From: Candidatus Jordarchaeia archaeon
Lineage (GTDB): Archaea; Asgardarchaeota; Jordiarchaeia; Jordiarchaeales; Jordiarchaeaceae
Assembly (NCBI GenBank): GCA_029856435.1
Contig: JAHQXB010000163.1
Location: forward strand, 1-34,759
Direction: 5' to 3'
Length of the DNA stretch: 34,759 nt
The notes under the pieces were generated by a model. It had not been told where the DNA came from and ran no database searches. It saw only the letters and a list, made by a program, of their open reading frames with translations. Positions 24,341-32,808 of the stretch are shown here, piece after piece. The first letter of the stretch is position 1. The number at the start of each line of letters is the position of its first letter. The position numbers and the translations under genes were made by a program.

Positions 24341-25864
24341 ATGACAGTTACTTTATCTCCCGAGAAGGTTTCTAAGGGTTTAAAAAACATAATTTATGAT
24401 GGTGTTTGCTCCCAATCTCTATTCACCCTGACCGGTGGCCCATTTCTAGTGGCTTTTGCACTTATTATGGGGGCGGATAATGCATATATAGGTTACATTA
24501 CTGCGGTATCTTTTCTAAGCCAGTTGATTCAAATCCCCACCATATACTTGATTGAAAAGCTTGGCAGGAGGAAGCTCATAACAATACTAGGTTCCCTAAC
24601 AAGCCGAGCTTTGTGGATTATTATTGCTCTTATGCCCTTCTTTGCCCCACAGAACCTACTTCTACTGATTAGCGTTTTTTCCGCTAGCTCTATGCTCGCC
24701 AATATATCTGCGTGTAGCTGGAACTCCTGGATGAGAGATTTAGTTCCCATGGAAACCCGTGGAACGTTTTTTGCAAAAAGGTTCAAGCTGAGTTACTCTC
24801 TAAGCTCTACGCTGGGCATTCTGGCTGGACTTTATATTGATAACTTTGGCGGGGTATCCTCAGAGACGCTAAAAAGTTACTCGGTAATCTTCATCATAGG
24901 AGTAATCTTTGGGATGGTGGGTGTTTTTTTCATTACCCGCATCCCTGAACCTAGCATGGTAAAATCAAAATTCAGCTTCGAACTCCTAAAACAACCATTC
25001 GTGGACAAAAACTTCAGAAAACTGCTCTCCGCCCTTGGCTTTTGGAGTTTTGCCTCTAACCTTGCCACACCATTCATGGCTGTTTACATGCTATCAGTAT
25101 TAGATCTGAACATAGCTTACGTCATGCTTTTCACAATAATTACCCGAATATCCAACATTTATTTCATGGGACCGTTTGGAAAACTAACTGACAGGTTTGG
25201 CAACAAGCCTCTGCTCTCAGTAAGTGCTAGTGTTTTCGTAATTACCACTTTTGCTTGGACATTCACCACGCTCCCCCAAAAGCATATTTTAAGCCTGCCA
25301 ATTCTATTTGTTTTGAGCATATTTCTGGGTATGTCAAATGCGGGCACGGACTTAACCACCCTAAATATTGCTGCTAAATTATCTTACCCTAAGCCCGCTT
25401 CCACCTACCTAGCAAGCGTAGCGATTGTAACTTCCATAGCCTCTGGCATTGCATCAACTCTTGGAGGACTTTTTGCAGACTTTTTTGTACAAAAGCAATT
25501 ATCCCTAACTCTGGAGTGGTCACAGTATGGAATATCCGCCAAGGTGCCGATTCTGTCCTTCGAGGGATTAGATTTCCAATTTATTCTATCATCCCTCGTG
25601 GGCGTATTCTCGGTGGCTTTACTGGGACACGTGGAGGAGGTCGGAGAAGCTCCCCGAAGCATCGTGATTCATGAACTCATAGGTTGGCTGAAAAAAGACG
25701 CAGGACAACTAACTGTAATTGGAGGACGCATCCGTTCCTCACCCCAAATCTTCTACGCACCCATTAGATATTTAAGCAAATATTTCGAGTCACACAAAAA
25801 TAGTTCAAAAAAAGAAAATCGAAAACACAGAGATGACCACTCCACCGATTCAATATTAAAATAG
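24341..25864 (+). CDS. Major facilitator superfamily transporter
   Basis: A membrane protein of about 507 residues with roughly 12 hydrophobic helices and the MFS A-motif-like loop EKLGRRKLITILGS after helix 2, repeated in degenerate form as KLTDRFGNKPLLSV after helix 8. The N-terminal half contains SWNSWMRDLVPMETRGTFFA, a cytoplasmic segment seen in a subgroup of MFS proteins of unknown substrate. The C-terminus is a hydrophilic Lys/His/Ser-rich tail of about 35 residues. I chose ATG 24341 over the TTG at 24323 because the intervening codons encode nothing conserved; no strong ribosome site decides. It converges with dnaJ. Substrate unknown. Confidence 0.82.
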   Translation: MTVTLSPEKVSKGLKNIIYDGVCSQSLFTLTGGPFLVAFALIMGADNAYIGYITAVSFLSQLIQIPTIYLIEKLGRRKLITILGSLTSRALWIIIALMPFFAPQNLLLLISVFSASSMLANISACSWNSWMRDLVPMETRGTFFAKRFKLSYSLSSTLGILAGLYIDNFGGVSSETLKSYSVIFIIGVIFGMVGVFFITRIPEPSMVKSKFSFELLKQPFVDKNFRKLLSALGFWSFASNLATPFMAVYMLSVLDLNIAYVMLFTIITRISNIYFMGPFGKLTDRFGNKPLLSVSASVFVITTFAWTFTTLPQKHILSLPILFVLSIFLGMSNAGTDLTTLNIAAKLSYPKPASTYLASVAIVTSIASGIASTLGGLFADFFVQKQLSLTLEWSQYGISAKVPILSFEGLDFQFILSSLVGVFSVALLGHVEEVGEAPRSIVIHELIGWLKKDAGQLTVIGGRIRSSPQIFYAPIRYLSKYFESHKNSSKKENRKHRDDHSTDSILK

Positions 25865-25904
25865 ATAGTTCCAACGAATAATACTTTTTTGAAGAATAGA
25901 AAAA

Positions 25905-27053
25905 TCAATCAAAATTGGGTTTATGGTACTTTTTTTCTTCTTCGGCTAACTGTCTTAGCAATTCCCTCTGGCGTGGAGTTAACTTTTCGGGAACACGCAC
26001 TATAACCCTCACAAATTCGTCTCCTCTCTGGCCACTTGATATGTCAGGCATTCCCCTACCTTTTAACCTGAACACAGTATGGCTTTGCGTGCCCGGAGGT
26101 ATTCTTAGCTCAGCCTTACTATTTATTGTTGGAACCTCAATTCTTGCGCCAAGAGCGGCCTGTGTGAACGTTATGGGGACATCCACTAATAGATCGTTTC
26201 CCTCCCTTTGAAATATGGGATGGGGTTTAATGTGTGTTACCACATATAAGTCACCTGGGGGACCTCCCCTTATGCCTGGTTCACCTTCACCCTTTATTCT
26301 AATACGGGTGCCATTGTCCACCCCGGGAGGTATGTCCACTGCTATTTTGCGTTTAATGTGAACCTTTCCTGAGCCCTTACATTCATGACACGGGTACTCA
26401 ATTATTTGTCCTCTCCCTCCACACTTGGGACAGGTTGTGATTTGCACAAATCTTGTGGTTGCCGATTCCCTCACATGTTGCAGTTGACCCGTGCCTCCAC
26501 ACTGTGAACATCGAGTGGGCTGTTTTCCGGGCTCAATCCCTGTACCTTTACAGGTATTACAGTCTCGAGCGTGGGGAACACTTATCTCTGTTTTTAGTCC
26601 CGTAAACGCCTGTTCCAAGGTTATTTCCATGTCGAACCTCAAGTCATCCCCTGGTATAGGGCGATTATCCCAGGATTCCCATCTTGCCCTGCGGCCCCGC
26701 TCTCGACCACGCCCAAAGAACATATCAAATATACTGTCAAAACCTCCGAAGCCAAATTCGAACCCCAGATCTCTGAATATGCTGTCGAAGTCGGTGCCTC
26801 TGAATATGTCTTCCTGCGTGTATCTACCGCTTATTCCCGCGTGTCCAAACATGTCGTACTGCCGCCTCTTCTCATCATCAGACAGCACCGCGTAGGCTTC
26901 TGATATTTCCTTAAATTTCTCCTCTGCGTCTGGCGACTTGTTACGGTCTGGATGGTACTGCATAGCCAATTTGCGGTAAGCGTTTTTTATCTGTTCCTTT
27001 GTAGCATCTCTCGGAACACCCAGCACATCGTAATAATCTCTCTTATTAGACAT
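25905..27053 (-). CDS. dnaJ: Chaperone DnaJ (Hsp40)
   Basis: A 382-residue type I J-protein. The J domain has His34-Pro35-Asp36 (YHPDRN), a G/F-rich segment follows ([20 protein letters not shown]), then four CxxCxGxG-type zinc repeats ([32 protein letters not shown]) and the beta-sandwich substrate domains. It delivers unfolded protein to DnaK and triggers its ATPase. It is the last gene of the regulator-grpE-dnaK-dnaJ set, 75 nt after dnaK. In archaea this bacterial-type trio is thought to come from horizontal transfer. Full length with all motifs intact. Confidence 0.97.
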   Translation of the reverse strand: MSNKRDYYDVLGVPRDATKEQIKNAYRKLAMQYHPDRNKSPDAEEKFKEISEAYAVLSDDEKRRQYDMFGHAGISGRYTQEDIFRGTDFDSIFRDLGFEFGFGGFDSIFDMFFGRGRERGRRARWESWDNRPIPGDDLRFDMEITLEQAFTGLKTEISVPHARDCNTCKGTGIEPGKQPTRCSQCGGTGQLQHVRESATTRFVQITTCPKCGGRGQIIEYPCHECKGSGKVHIKRKIAVDIPPGVDNGTRIRIKGEGEPGIRGGPPGDLYVVTHIKPHPIFQREGNDLLVDVPITFTQAALGARIEVPTINSKAELRIPPGTQSHTVFRLKGRGMPDISSGQRGDEFVRVIVRVPEKLTPRQRELLRQLAEEEKKYHKPNFD

Positions 27054-27128
27054 AGTTGTTCCCCTTTAAAACAAAGAAGCTTCACAAAAGTTCATTTACT
27101 CAAAGAATAAAAAAATGGGAATCATTTT

Positions 27129-29033
27129 TTAGCTTTTCTCCTCATCCACAACCTTGAAGTCTGCGTCAACCACCTTTTCCTTTTTTCCTCCTGCGCTAGA
27201 GCTTCCCGCAGCTCCTGCGCCTGCTGCTCCTGCCTGACTTGCTTGAGCCTGCCTTGCCTGTTCCTGAGCCACCCTCTGATAAACAGTTGTGCTCACTTCT
27301 TGTAAGACGTTCTTTAGGTTTTCAATCTTGCTTTTTATTGGCTCTATTTCTTTCTTGCCCAGTGCTTCTTGAAGCTCTTTTACCGCCTTTTCTAGTCGTT
27401 CTTTTTGATCTGAGCTGATTTTGTCGCCCAAATCCTTTATGGTTTTGTTCGTGGTGTATATTAGGGAGTCAGCCTCGTTTCTGGTCTCCGCTTCTTCCTT
27501 CTTCTTGCGGTCCTGTTCGGCGAACTGTTCAGCTTCCCTTATCATGCGTTCCTTCTCCGCTTCTGAGAGTTTGGTTGTGGCTGTTATGGTTATCTTCTGC
27601 TCGTTCCCCGTAGCCAAGTCCTTAGCAGACACATTTAGTATTCCGTTCGCGTCTATGTCAAATGTAACCTCGATTTGAGGCACTCCCCTAGGTGCAGGTG
27701 GGATACCTGTAAGGTTAAACATTCCTAGGGAAACATTATCCGCAGCCATAGGGCGTTCTCCCTGAACGACGTGGATGGTTACTGTGGTTTGGAAGTCAGA
27801 AGCAGTTGTGAATATTTGACTTCTCCTAGTAGGAATAGTGGTGTTTCTCTCAATTATTTTTGCTACTACTCCTCCCAGTGTTTCTACTCCTAGAGAGAGA
27901 GGAGTTACGTCTAGTAGTAGAATGTCAGTTACTTCTCCTGCTAGAACTGCGCCCTGTATAGCGGCGCCCATAGCTACGCACTCCATCGGGTCTACTCCTC
28001 TTTCCGCGGGCTTGCCCATAAAGTCCTCCACAAACTTGCGCACTATGGGCATTCTGGTTGGTCCACCCACTAGAATTATTTTGTCTATGTCCTTTGGAGT
28101 GAGTTTAGCATCGGAAAGAGCTTGCCTCATGGGTTCACGGCAACGTTCAATAATTGGAGCAACTAGTTCCTCTAATTTGGCTCTTGTGAGGGTCATGTTT
28201 AGATTCTTTGGGCCGCTGGCGTCTGAGGTTATGAATGGAAGGTTTATGTTTGTTGTCAACATGGTTGAAAGTTCTATCTTCGCCGTTTCTGCGGCTTCCC
28301 TTATTCTCTGCATAGCTGTCTTGTCTCTTCGTAAATCGATTCCCGTACTCTTCTTGAACTCCTCAACTATGTAGTCGACAATTGCGTTGTCCATGTCTGT
28401 ACCGCCAAGCTGTGTGTTGCCGCTGGTGGATTTTACTTCGAAAACGCCGCCGCCAAACTCCATTATGGTAACATCAAGGGTTCCTCCGCCAAAGTCAAAG
28501 ACCATGATTTTCATTTCTTTTTCGGCCTTGTCTAAACCATAAGCCAGAGCAGCTGCTGTTGGTTCATTTATGATTCTCACAACTTCTAGGCCAGCGATGG
28601 TCCCAGCGTCTTTAGTTGCCTGTCTCTGGTTATCGTTAAAGTAGGCGGGAACTGTAATCACTGCCTTGTTAATCTTTTCTCCCAGAAAGGTTTCGGCGTC
28701 TCTCTTTATCTTCTGGAGTATAAATGCGGATATTTGTTGGGGAGTGTACTCCTTGCCTCTGATTTTAACCTTGTAGTCGGTGCCCATTTTTCTCTTAATA
28801 GCCATCACTGTTCCCTCAGGATTTGTGATCGCTTGTCGTCTCGCCGGTTCACCCACTAGGAGGGTGCCGTCCTCAGTAAATGCCACAACTGAGGGAAAAG
28901 CTTTACCATAAAGTGTAGTACCCTCAGCACTGGGAATTATCACGGGCCGTCCAGCTTCCATGACGGCAGCCGCAGAGTTGCTAGTACCCAAGTCTATACC
29001 AATAATTTTTTCCTTTTTACTCTCCTTAGACAT
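27129..29033 (-). CDS. dnaK: Chaperone DnaK (Hsp70)
   Basis: A 634-residue Hsp70. The ATPase domain begins [19 protein letters not shown] and contains the phosphate-2 motif [18 protein letters not shown] and the adenosine motif VGGPTRMP. The linker and substrate-binding domain start at [19 protein letters not shown]. The lid is coiled-coil rich, followed by a Gln/Ala/Gly-rich tail and a terminal acidic segment [12 protein letters not shown]. The frame runs 20 codons further upstream, into grpE, but ATG 29033 has GGAGGCGC about 7 nt before it and starts the conserved sequence, so that is the start. It binds exposed hydrophobic segments in an ATP cycle driven by DnaJ and GrpE, both encoded beside it. 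Confidence 0.98.
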   Translation of the reverse strand: MSKESKKEKIIGIDLGTSNSAAAVMEAGRPVIIPSAEGTTLYGKAFPSVVAFTEDGTLLVGEPARRQAITNPEGTVMAIKRKMGTDYKVKIRGKEYTPQQISAFILQKIKRDAETFLGEKINKAVITVPAYFNDNQRQATKDAGTIAGLEVVRIINEPTAAALAYGLDKAEKEMKIMVFDFGGGTLDVTIMEFGGGVFEVKSTSGNTQLGGTDMDNAIVDYIVEEFKKSTGIDLRRDKTAMQRIREAAETAKIELSTMLTTNINLPFITSDASGPKNLNMTLTRAKLEELVAPIIERCREPMRQALSDAKLTPKDIDKIILVGGPTRMPIVRKFVEDFMGKPAERGVDPMECVAMGAAIQGAVLAGEVTDILLLDVTPLSLGVETLGGVVAKIIERNTTIPTRRSQIFTTASDFQTTVTIHVVQGERPMAADNVSLGMFNLTGIPPAPRGVPQIEVTFDIDANGILNVSAKDLATGNEQKITITATTKLSEAEKERMIREAEQFAEQDRKKKEEAETRNEADSLIYTTNKTIKDLGDKISSDQKERLEKAVKELQEALGKKEIEPIKSKIENLKNVLQEVSTTVYQRVAQEQARQAQASQAGAAGAGAAGSSSAGGKKEKVVDADFKVVDEEKS

Positions 29034-29061
29034 TTTTTTGCGCCTCCATTTATTTATAAGA

Positions 29062-29667
29062 TTAGCATGAACCTCCAATGGGTTTTTTGGCAACTACAAC
29101 GGTGCTTGGTCTAACGACCTTACCATTGAGCATGAAACCCTTCCTAGTTTCCTCAATAACGGTGTTGTTAGGGTGCTCCTCTGTTTGAACTACAAGTGCA
29201 GCTTCATGAAGCTCGGGGTTGAAGGGTTTGCCCAAAGCTTGAATCTCGCTCAGCCCCTCTTCGCACAATAGTTTTTGTAATTTGTTATAAACCATTTCCA
29301 CCCCTTCCACCAAAATGTCTTTCCTTTCAGCCTCTTTCCCATTCTTGATTGCTAATTCAAGTTCGTCCAGTATGACTAGAAGTCTGGTGATCAATCTTGC
29401 TTTTTCCCGGCTTGCTATTTCTTCCTTCTCTCTTTCCACTCTTTTCCTATAATTTTCAAAATCCGCCTGCAAATACTTTAACCTGTTTAGGTACTCATCT
29501 GTTTTTTTCTTCTCCGCCTCTAGTGATTTTGAAAATTCTTCTGCCCTTTTTTTCTCCTCCTCTAAGCATTTCTCCAGTTCTTCTACATTTTTGGATTCTT
29601 CTTGGCCTTTCTTCATAGTATTCTTGTCTTTGTTTCCCCCGTGTTCCTCTTTTTTAGAACTTTCCAT
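29062..29667 (-). CDS. grpE: Nucleotide exchange factor GrpE
   Basis: A 201-residue protein with a Lys/Glu-rich, coiled-coil N-terminal half (to about 85) and the GrpE signature in the second half: [49 protein letters not shown] and the terminal [16 protein letters not shown]. It releases ADP from DnaK. The ATG start is preceded by GGTGGTGA. It lies 28 nt before dnaK and 93 nt after the HTH regulator, all on the reverse strand. Confidence 0.97.
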   Translation of the reverse strand: MESSKKEEHGGNKDKNTMKKGQEESKNVEELEKCLEEEKKRAEEFSKSLEAEKKKTDEYLNRLKYLQADFENYRKRVEREKEEIASREKARLITRLLVILDELELAIKNGKEAERKDILVEGVEMVYNKLQKLLCEEGLSEIQALGKPFNPELHEAALVVQTEEHPNNTVIEETRKGFMLNGKVVRPSTVVVAKKPIGGSC

Positions 29668-29760
29668 AAAATTTCACCACCAGTTTCCAGATTATTACAG
29701 TTTTTTGCAGTGTCGGATGCTTCAAAATTTGAGATGTTCTATTAATCACCGAATTGGGTT

Positions 29761-30465
29761 TTATTTAGATTTGTCAACCTTCACCTCTATGCTCTTAAGG
29801 CCTCGTTCTATGAGTTTTTTTATGACTTCTCTGACTTTGTTCTCTCTCATGTCTAGCTGTTCAGATATTGCTTCGCAACTGGTTGTTTTCTGATCCAGAA
29901 TTCTGTACATTACTCTCCGTTCCGGCTGCGGAAGGTCACTCATCAGGAGACCCGCTTCTTTCATAGCCATGTTTCTGATTAGGAGCATACCAGCGCGTTT
30001 TTCTTCGAGAGAGTTGATTTCATCTTCAATTTCTGAAATTAGAATATTTAAACCATCCAGCTTTTCACCCTTCTCTTTCAGAGCTCTTATTTCCTCGAGC
30101 CTTTTTTTAAATTTTTCCAACCCCAAATCACTATAGGCCAATTCTTGAGAGTTATCCAAACACCTCAGTGACTCAAGGTAAAGGTTGGGGCCAAAATCTA
30201 TCCTTAAAGAATAGAATTTTTTGATGGAGTACTGCTTCCTTTTGGGACCGGAAGGGCTCTCCCTCTCTACGCTCTCAATTATTCCTCCCATCTCCATGTT
30301 TTTGAGGTGCTTGTTCACATTCTGCTGTCCTAATCTCAGCTCCTTGGATAGCTGTAAAGCGTAAGTAGGCTCCTCGCTAAGCTTGCGAATAATCTTCCTT
30401 TTAATAGGATTATCAAGAACTGACATTACAGTCTCTAACTCTTCTTGGTTGCAGTTTTCCATATA
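29761..30465 (-). CDS. ArsR-type winged-HTH regulator next to grpE-dnaK-dnaJ
   Basis: A 234-residue DNA-binding protein. The N-terminal winged helix (about 10-85) contains NPIKRKIIRKLSEEPTYALQ and the recognition region LGQQNVNKHLKNMEMGGIIE, typical of ArsR-like archaeal regulators. A Glu/Lys-rich coiled coil (about 115-160) leads to a second HTH (DQKTTSCEAISEQLDMRENK) near the C-terminus. The frame can begin at GTG 30474, but GGTGGG overlaps that codon and lies just before ATG 30465. It is the first gene of the chaperone set and is probably its autoregulated controller, an inference from position. Unlike Pyrococcus Phr, it carries a second HTH. Confidence 0.8.
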   Translation of the reverse strand, partial: YMENCNQEELETVMSVLDNPIKRKIIRKLSEEPTYALQLSKELRLGQQNVNKHLKNMEMGGIIESVERESPSGPKRKQYSIKKFYSLRIDFGPNLYLESLRCLDNSQELAYSDLGLEKFKKRLEEIRALKEKGEKLDGLNILISEIEDEINSLEEKRAGMLLIRNMAMKEAGLLMSDLPQPERRVMYRILDQKTTSCEAISEQLDMRENKVREVIKKLIERGLKSIEVKVDKSK

Positions 30466-30488
30466 TCCCACCACGCTCCGGGCATACT

Positions 30489-30496
30489 TTATTTAA
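30489..30496 (-). promoter_or_regulatory. TATA-box candidate for the chaperone operon
   Basis: Read on the reverse strand, TTAAATAA (complement of 30489-30496) lies about 25-30 nt before the regulator start, which would give a transcript with almost no leader. A ribosome site is also present before the ATG, so a further upstream promoter cannot be excluded. Confidence 0.35.
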
Positions 30497-30584
30497 TCCG
30501 GATAATGATTACGAAACTTTATTGGGGCTGATTATTTTTAATTCGGAATGTTTCTTGCGTGTATCCTAACATATTAAATTTAGG

Positions 30585-30622
30585 TATACAACTTGAATAA
30601 TTATACAAATTCAAGTTGTATA
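30585..30622. promoter_or_regulatory. 38-bp palindrome, operator candidate
   Basis: TATACAACTTGAAT (30585-30598) and ATTCAAGTTGTATA (30609-30622) are perfect 14-nt reverse complements with a 10-nt spacer. The spacer itself holds a third TATACAA (30602-30608). It is the strongest dyad in the window. It lies about 120 nt upstream of the regulator start, and on the + strand it directly precedes a TATA-like TATAAAAATTT at 30630-30640. A binding site for the neighbouring ArsR-type or FilR1-type regulator is the simplest reading. Confidence 0.6.
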
Positions 30623-30706
30623 GTTAAAGTATAAAAATTTAAACATTTCGGTCAACAAACAACTATCACCAGAAACTCAGATTCGCCTTCCCTCGCAAAG
30701 AATTGC

Positions 30707-30714
30707 TTATAAAA
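30707..30714 (+). promoter_or_regulatory. TATA box candidate upstream of a small ORF
   Basis: TTATAAAA at 30707-30714, in the context GCTTATAAAAGGC, is a strong archaeal TATA match on +. The expected start point near 30740 precedes AAGGAG (30748-30753) and a short frame at 30766. The complement TTTTATAA also reads as a TATA box towards the chaperone operon. Confidence 0.4.
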
Positions 30715-30765
30715 GGCTCTTCTCTCAGTTAAGCCCAAAAAAGAAAAAAGGAGAAGCGAACCGCA

Positions 30766-30864
30766 ATGTTAAGGAAGTTGGATATAGACTATCCATTTAA
30801 TTTTTTCCTTTTCGCTTTCAGGGAACATGGTTTTTTCCGCCTTTTTTGGGAAAAGAAGCCTTAA
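30766..30864 (+). CDS. Possible 32-residue small protein
   Basis: ATG 30766 opens a 32-codon frame, MLRKLDIDYPFNFFLF at its start, rich in Phe and with a basic C-terminus, ending TAA at 30862-30864. Support is contextual only: a good TATA box about 55 nt upstream, AAGGAG 12 nt before the ATG (a long spacing), and a perfect 6-bp hairpin TAACCC/GGGTTA (30866-30880) directly after the stop. It lies between two reverse-strand genes. It may be a small protein, or the transcript may be non-coding. No homologous family is recognised. Confidence 0.25.
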   Translation: MLRKLDIDYPFNFFLFAFREHGFFRLFWEKKP

Positions 30865-30865
30865 A

Positions 30866-30880
30866 TAACCCCCCGGGTTA
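30866..30880. terminator. Short hairpin after the small ORF
   Basis: TAACCC (30866-30871) pairs perfectly with GGGTTA (30875-30880) around CCC. An A-rich stretch rather than a T-run follows, so a terminator role is uncertain. Confidence 0.25.
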
Positions 30881-30976
30881 GGGAGAGGTTTAGGAAAAAA
30901 ATTAGTGAGAAAATCTATAGTTCTTTGTTCTCCAGCAATGCAAAAATATAAGCGCAAAAATACCGAGTATTCCTTT

Positions 30977-31717
30977 TTATAAAGTTTCTGCCTTCCTCCA
31001 GAAGTAGGAGTGGAGGTCTGTTAACCATTTGTAGGAGACCTGATCGATGCAGCCTATCATATAGGACATATCTATGTTTCCCTCGACTGAGGGGAAACAA
31101 ATTCCACCCGCTTGGTCGAGCACTCCTATAACAAGGTCTACTTTTTCCAAGAATCTTGTGAAGTGACTGCCATATTGCTCAAGTTTTTTGAACTGTTGTG
31201 TCTCAATAATGGATTTGGGGAGAATGATTCTTATGTCAACACTCCTTCCTGTGAGTCTTTCCAGCACCGGAAATACTCGGTGAAAAATCTGTCTGGACAG
31301 AGTCCACAGTCTAGATTGGGTTTCTTCCATATATTTCTCTTGGATGTTAATAATTCTATAGACACCCTCCACCATCACTGAATCTTTTAATTCTCCTAGT
31401 CTATGGATGAATTCGGGGGGAATAGCTGTTAAATTGTGACTCACAAAGTACTCCCTATGCTTCGTTAAGAAATTGAATACGTCCAGTGATTGTAGTATCA
31501 GTTTACCATAGGGCGTTACTTCATAGAAGCCCTCAGAGGTTTTGTTAACAATTTCCTGAGACACCAACCTGTTAAGTTGCCTAGAAACCTCGGGAGTTGT
31601 GATATCCACCTCCCTTGAAATGTCAGATAGCCTCCTAGGCTTCTCATTAATAAGCATCAGTAAAGATAACCTCTCCACAGAAGCCAATTCAAACAATAAC
31701 TTAACAATCTCCTGCAA
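30977..31717 (-). CDS. HTH transcriptional regulator with FilR1-type domain
   Basis: An N-terminal winged helix (RLSLLMLINEKPRRLSDISR, then EVDITTPEVSRQLNRLVSQE) is followed by a long C-terminal region ending SYKWLTDLHSYFWRKAETL. This layout matches archaeal regulators with a FilR1/DUF1724 domain, known from methanogens and common in archaea. The open frame extends upstream to 31804, but TTTAAATAT (complement of 31751-31759) is a near-perfect TATA box inside that extension, so the start is more likely TTG 31717, which has GGAG about 9 nt upstream. About 246 residues from there. It could regulate itself or the neighbouring chaperone set; ligand unknown. Confidence 0.78.
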   Translation of the reverse strand: MQEIVKLLFELASVERLSLLMLINEKPRRLSDISREVDITTPEVSRQLNRLVSQEIVNKTSEGFYEVTPYGKLILQSLDVFNFLTKHREYFVSHNLTAIPPEFIHRLGELKDSVMVEGVYRIINIQEKYMEETQSRLWTLSRQIFHRVFPVLERLTGRSVDIRIILPKSIIETQQFKKLEQYGSHFTRFLEKVDLVIGVLDQAGGICFPSVEGNIDMSYMIGCIDQVSYKWLTDLHSYFWRKAETL

Positions 31718-31750
31718 CCAAAAATCAACTCCGCCAGAACCCAATTCCAA

Positions 31751-31759
31751 ATATTTAAA
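31751..31759 (-). promoter_or_regulatory. TATA box of the FilR1-type regulator
   Basis: On the reverse strand TTTAAATAT at 31759-31751 matches the archaeal consensus. A start point about 25 nt downstream, near 31727, leaves only a few nucleotides before TTG 31717. Confidence 0.5.
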
Positions 31760-31926
31760 CCGATGCTTAAGAATTAGTACTGATAATAAAAAGGTAGTAA
31801 ACAAGTACTATAAATTGTTTCCTATCTGAAAATTCCAAAATACACCAAGAAGAATTTTTACACCCTCATAATGCTTTAAAAATTGATTAAATGTTTTTTA
31901 AGACAATAAAAAAAGAAAGTGGAGAG

Positions 31927-32712
31927 TTATTTCCCGAAGAATTTGGGTTGCCTCTTTTCTAGGAAGGCTGAGGTGCCTTCCACCATATCTTGAGTTCCAA
32001 AAAGGATTCCAAACACTCCAGATTCTAGAACCAATCCCACGTCTAGTGGAACTTGGGTTCCAAAGTTGCAGGCGTACTTAGCCATTTTGAGGGCTACTGG
32101 TGGGCCTTCAGCTAATCTGTTGACAAATTTTTGTACTTCTTCCTGGAATTTATCCGCGGGAACCACCTTGTTTACCAGACCTATGCGGTATGCTTCTTCC
32201 GCCGAGATACGATCGCCCAGCATGCAGAGTTCCTTGGCTCGTCCCAGACCTATGAGTCTGGAAAGTCTTTGGGTTCCTCCTGCACCGGGAATCAAGCCCA
32301 GCCTTATTTCAGGCTGCCCAAACGCGGACTTATCGGTTGCTATTCTGAAATCGCAGGAAATGGCAAGCTCACACCCTCCACCTAGAGCAAAACCATTGAT
32401 TGCCGCAACAATGGGCTTGGGAAACTTCTCCATCTTCTCGGTAACTTCAACTATTTTTCTTATAATATGAAACATGGTGTGGGGACTTTTCCCTTGGAAC
32501 ATGGTTATGTCTGCTCCAGCACAGAAAGCCCTATCTCCTGCACCTGTTAAGACTAGTACTCTAATTTCCTCATCGTTCCAAAGTTTGTCCAACACATCGC
32601 CCAATTCCTCTATCAGAGTTAGGGATATGGCATTAAGCTTATCTGGTCTATTAAAAGTCACCCACGCAACAGGAGGCTTTCTCTCAAAAATTATGTCCTT
32701 ATAACTGCCCAT
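31927..32712 (-). CDS. Enoyl-CoA hydratase (crotonase family)
   Basis: A 261-residue crotonase. The oxyanion-hole and CoA-binding loops are AFCAGADITMF (62-72) and INGFALGGGCELAISCDFRIA (105-125). The two catalytic glutamates of hydratases are present, Glu115 (GGGCEL) and Glu135 (GQPEIRLGLIPGAGGTQRL). It hydrates trans-2-enoyl-CoA to 3-hydroxyacyl-CoA in fatty-acid, amino-acid or butyrate-type metabolism. The ATG start follows GGAGATGAT. It is followed, 209 nt on, by the FilR1-type regulator on the same strand. Just upstream lies the left end of the decayed IS, so its promoter overlaps or lies inside the insertion. Confidence 0.93.
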   Translation of the reverse strand: MGSYKDIIFERKPPVAWVTFNRPDKLNAISLTLIEELGDVLDKLWNDEEIRVLVLTGAGDRAFCAGADITMFQGKSPHTMFHIIRKIVEVTEKMEKFPKPIVAAINGFALGGGCELAISCDFRIATDKSAFGQPEIRLGLIPGAGGTQRLSRLIGLGRAKELCMLGDRISAEEAYRIGLVNKVVPADKFQEEVQKFVNRLAEGPPVALKMAKYACNFGTQVPLDVGLVLESGVFGILFGTQDMVEGTSAFLEKRQPKFFGK

Positions 32713-32745
32713 TACAAATCATCTCCGTTAAATCAAATTAAATTT

Positions 32746-32770
32746 ATTATAACCCATTTTTCGCAGATTT
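32746..32770 (+). repeat. Left terminal inverted repeat of the IS
   Basis: ATTATA followed by the perfect 19-bp core at 32752-32770. It matches the right end in reverse complement at 24 of 25 positions. Confidence 0.88.
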
Positions 32771-32808
32771 AACTTTTATATTTTTGTGCTGCTTATTTTA
32801 CTGGAATT

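Noticed and set aside
31718-31804. N-terminal extension of the FilR1-type regulator
   Set aside because: It contains a near-perfect TATA box and hydrophobic codons not expected in this family.
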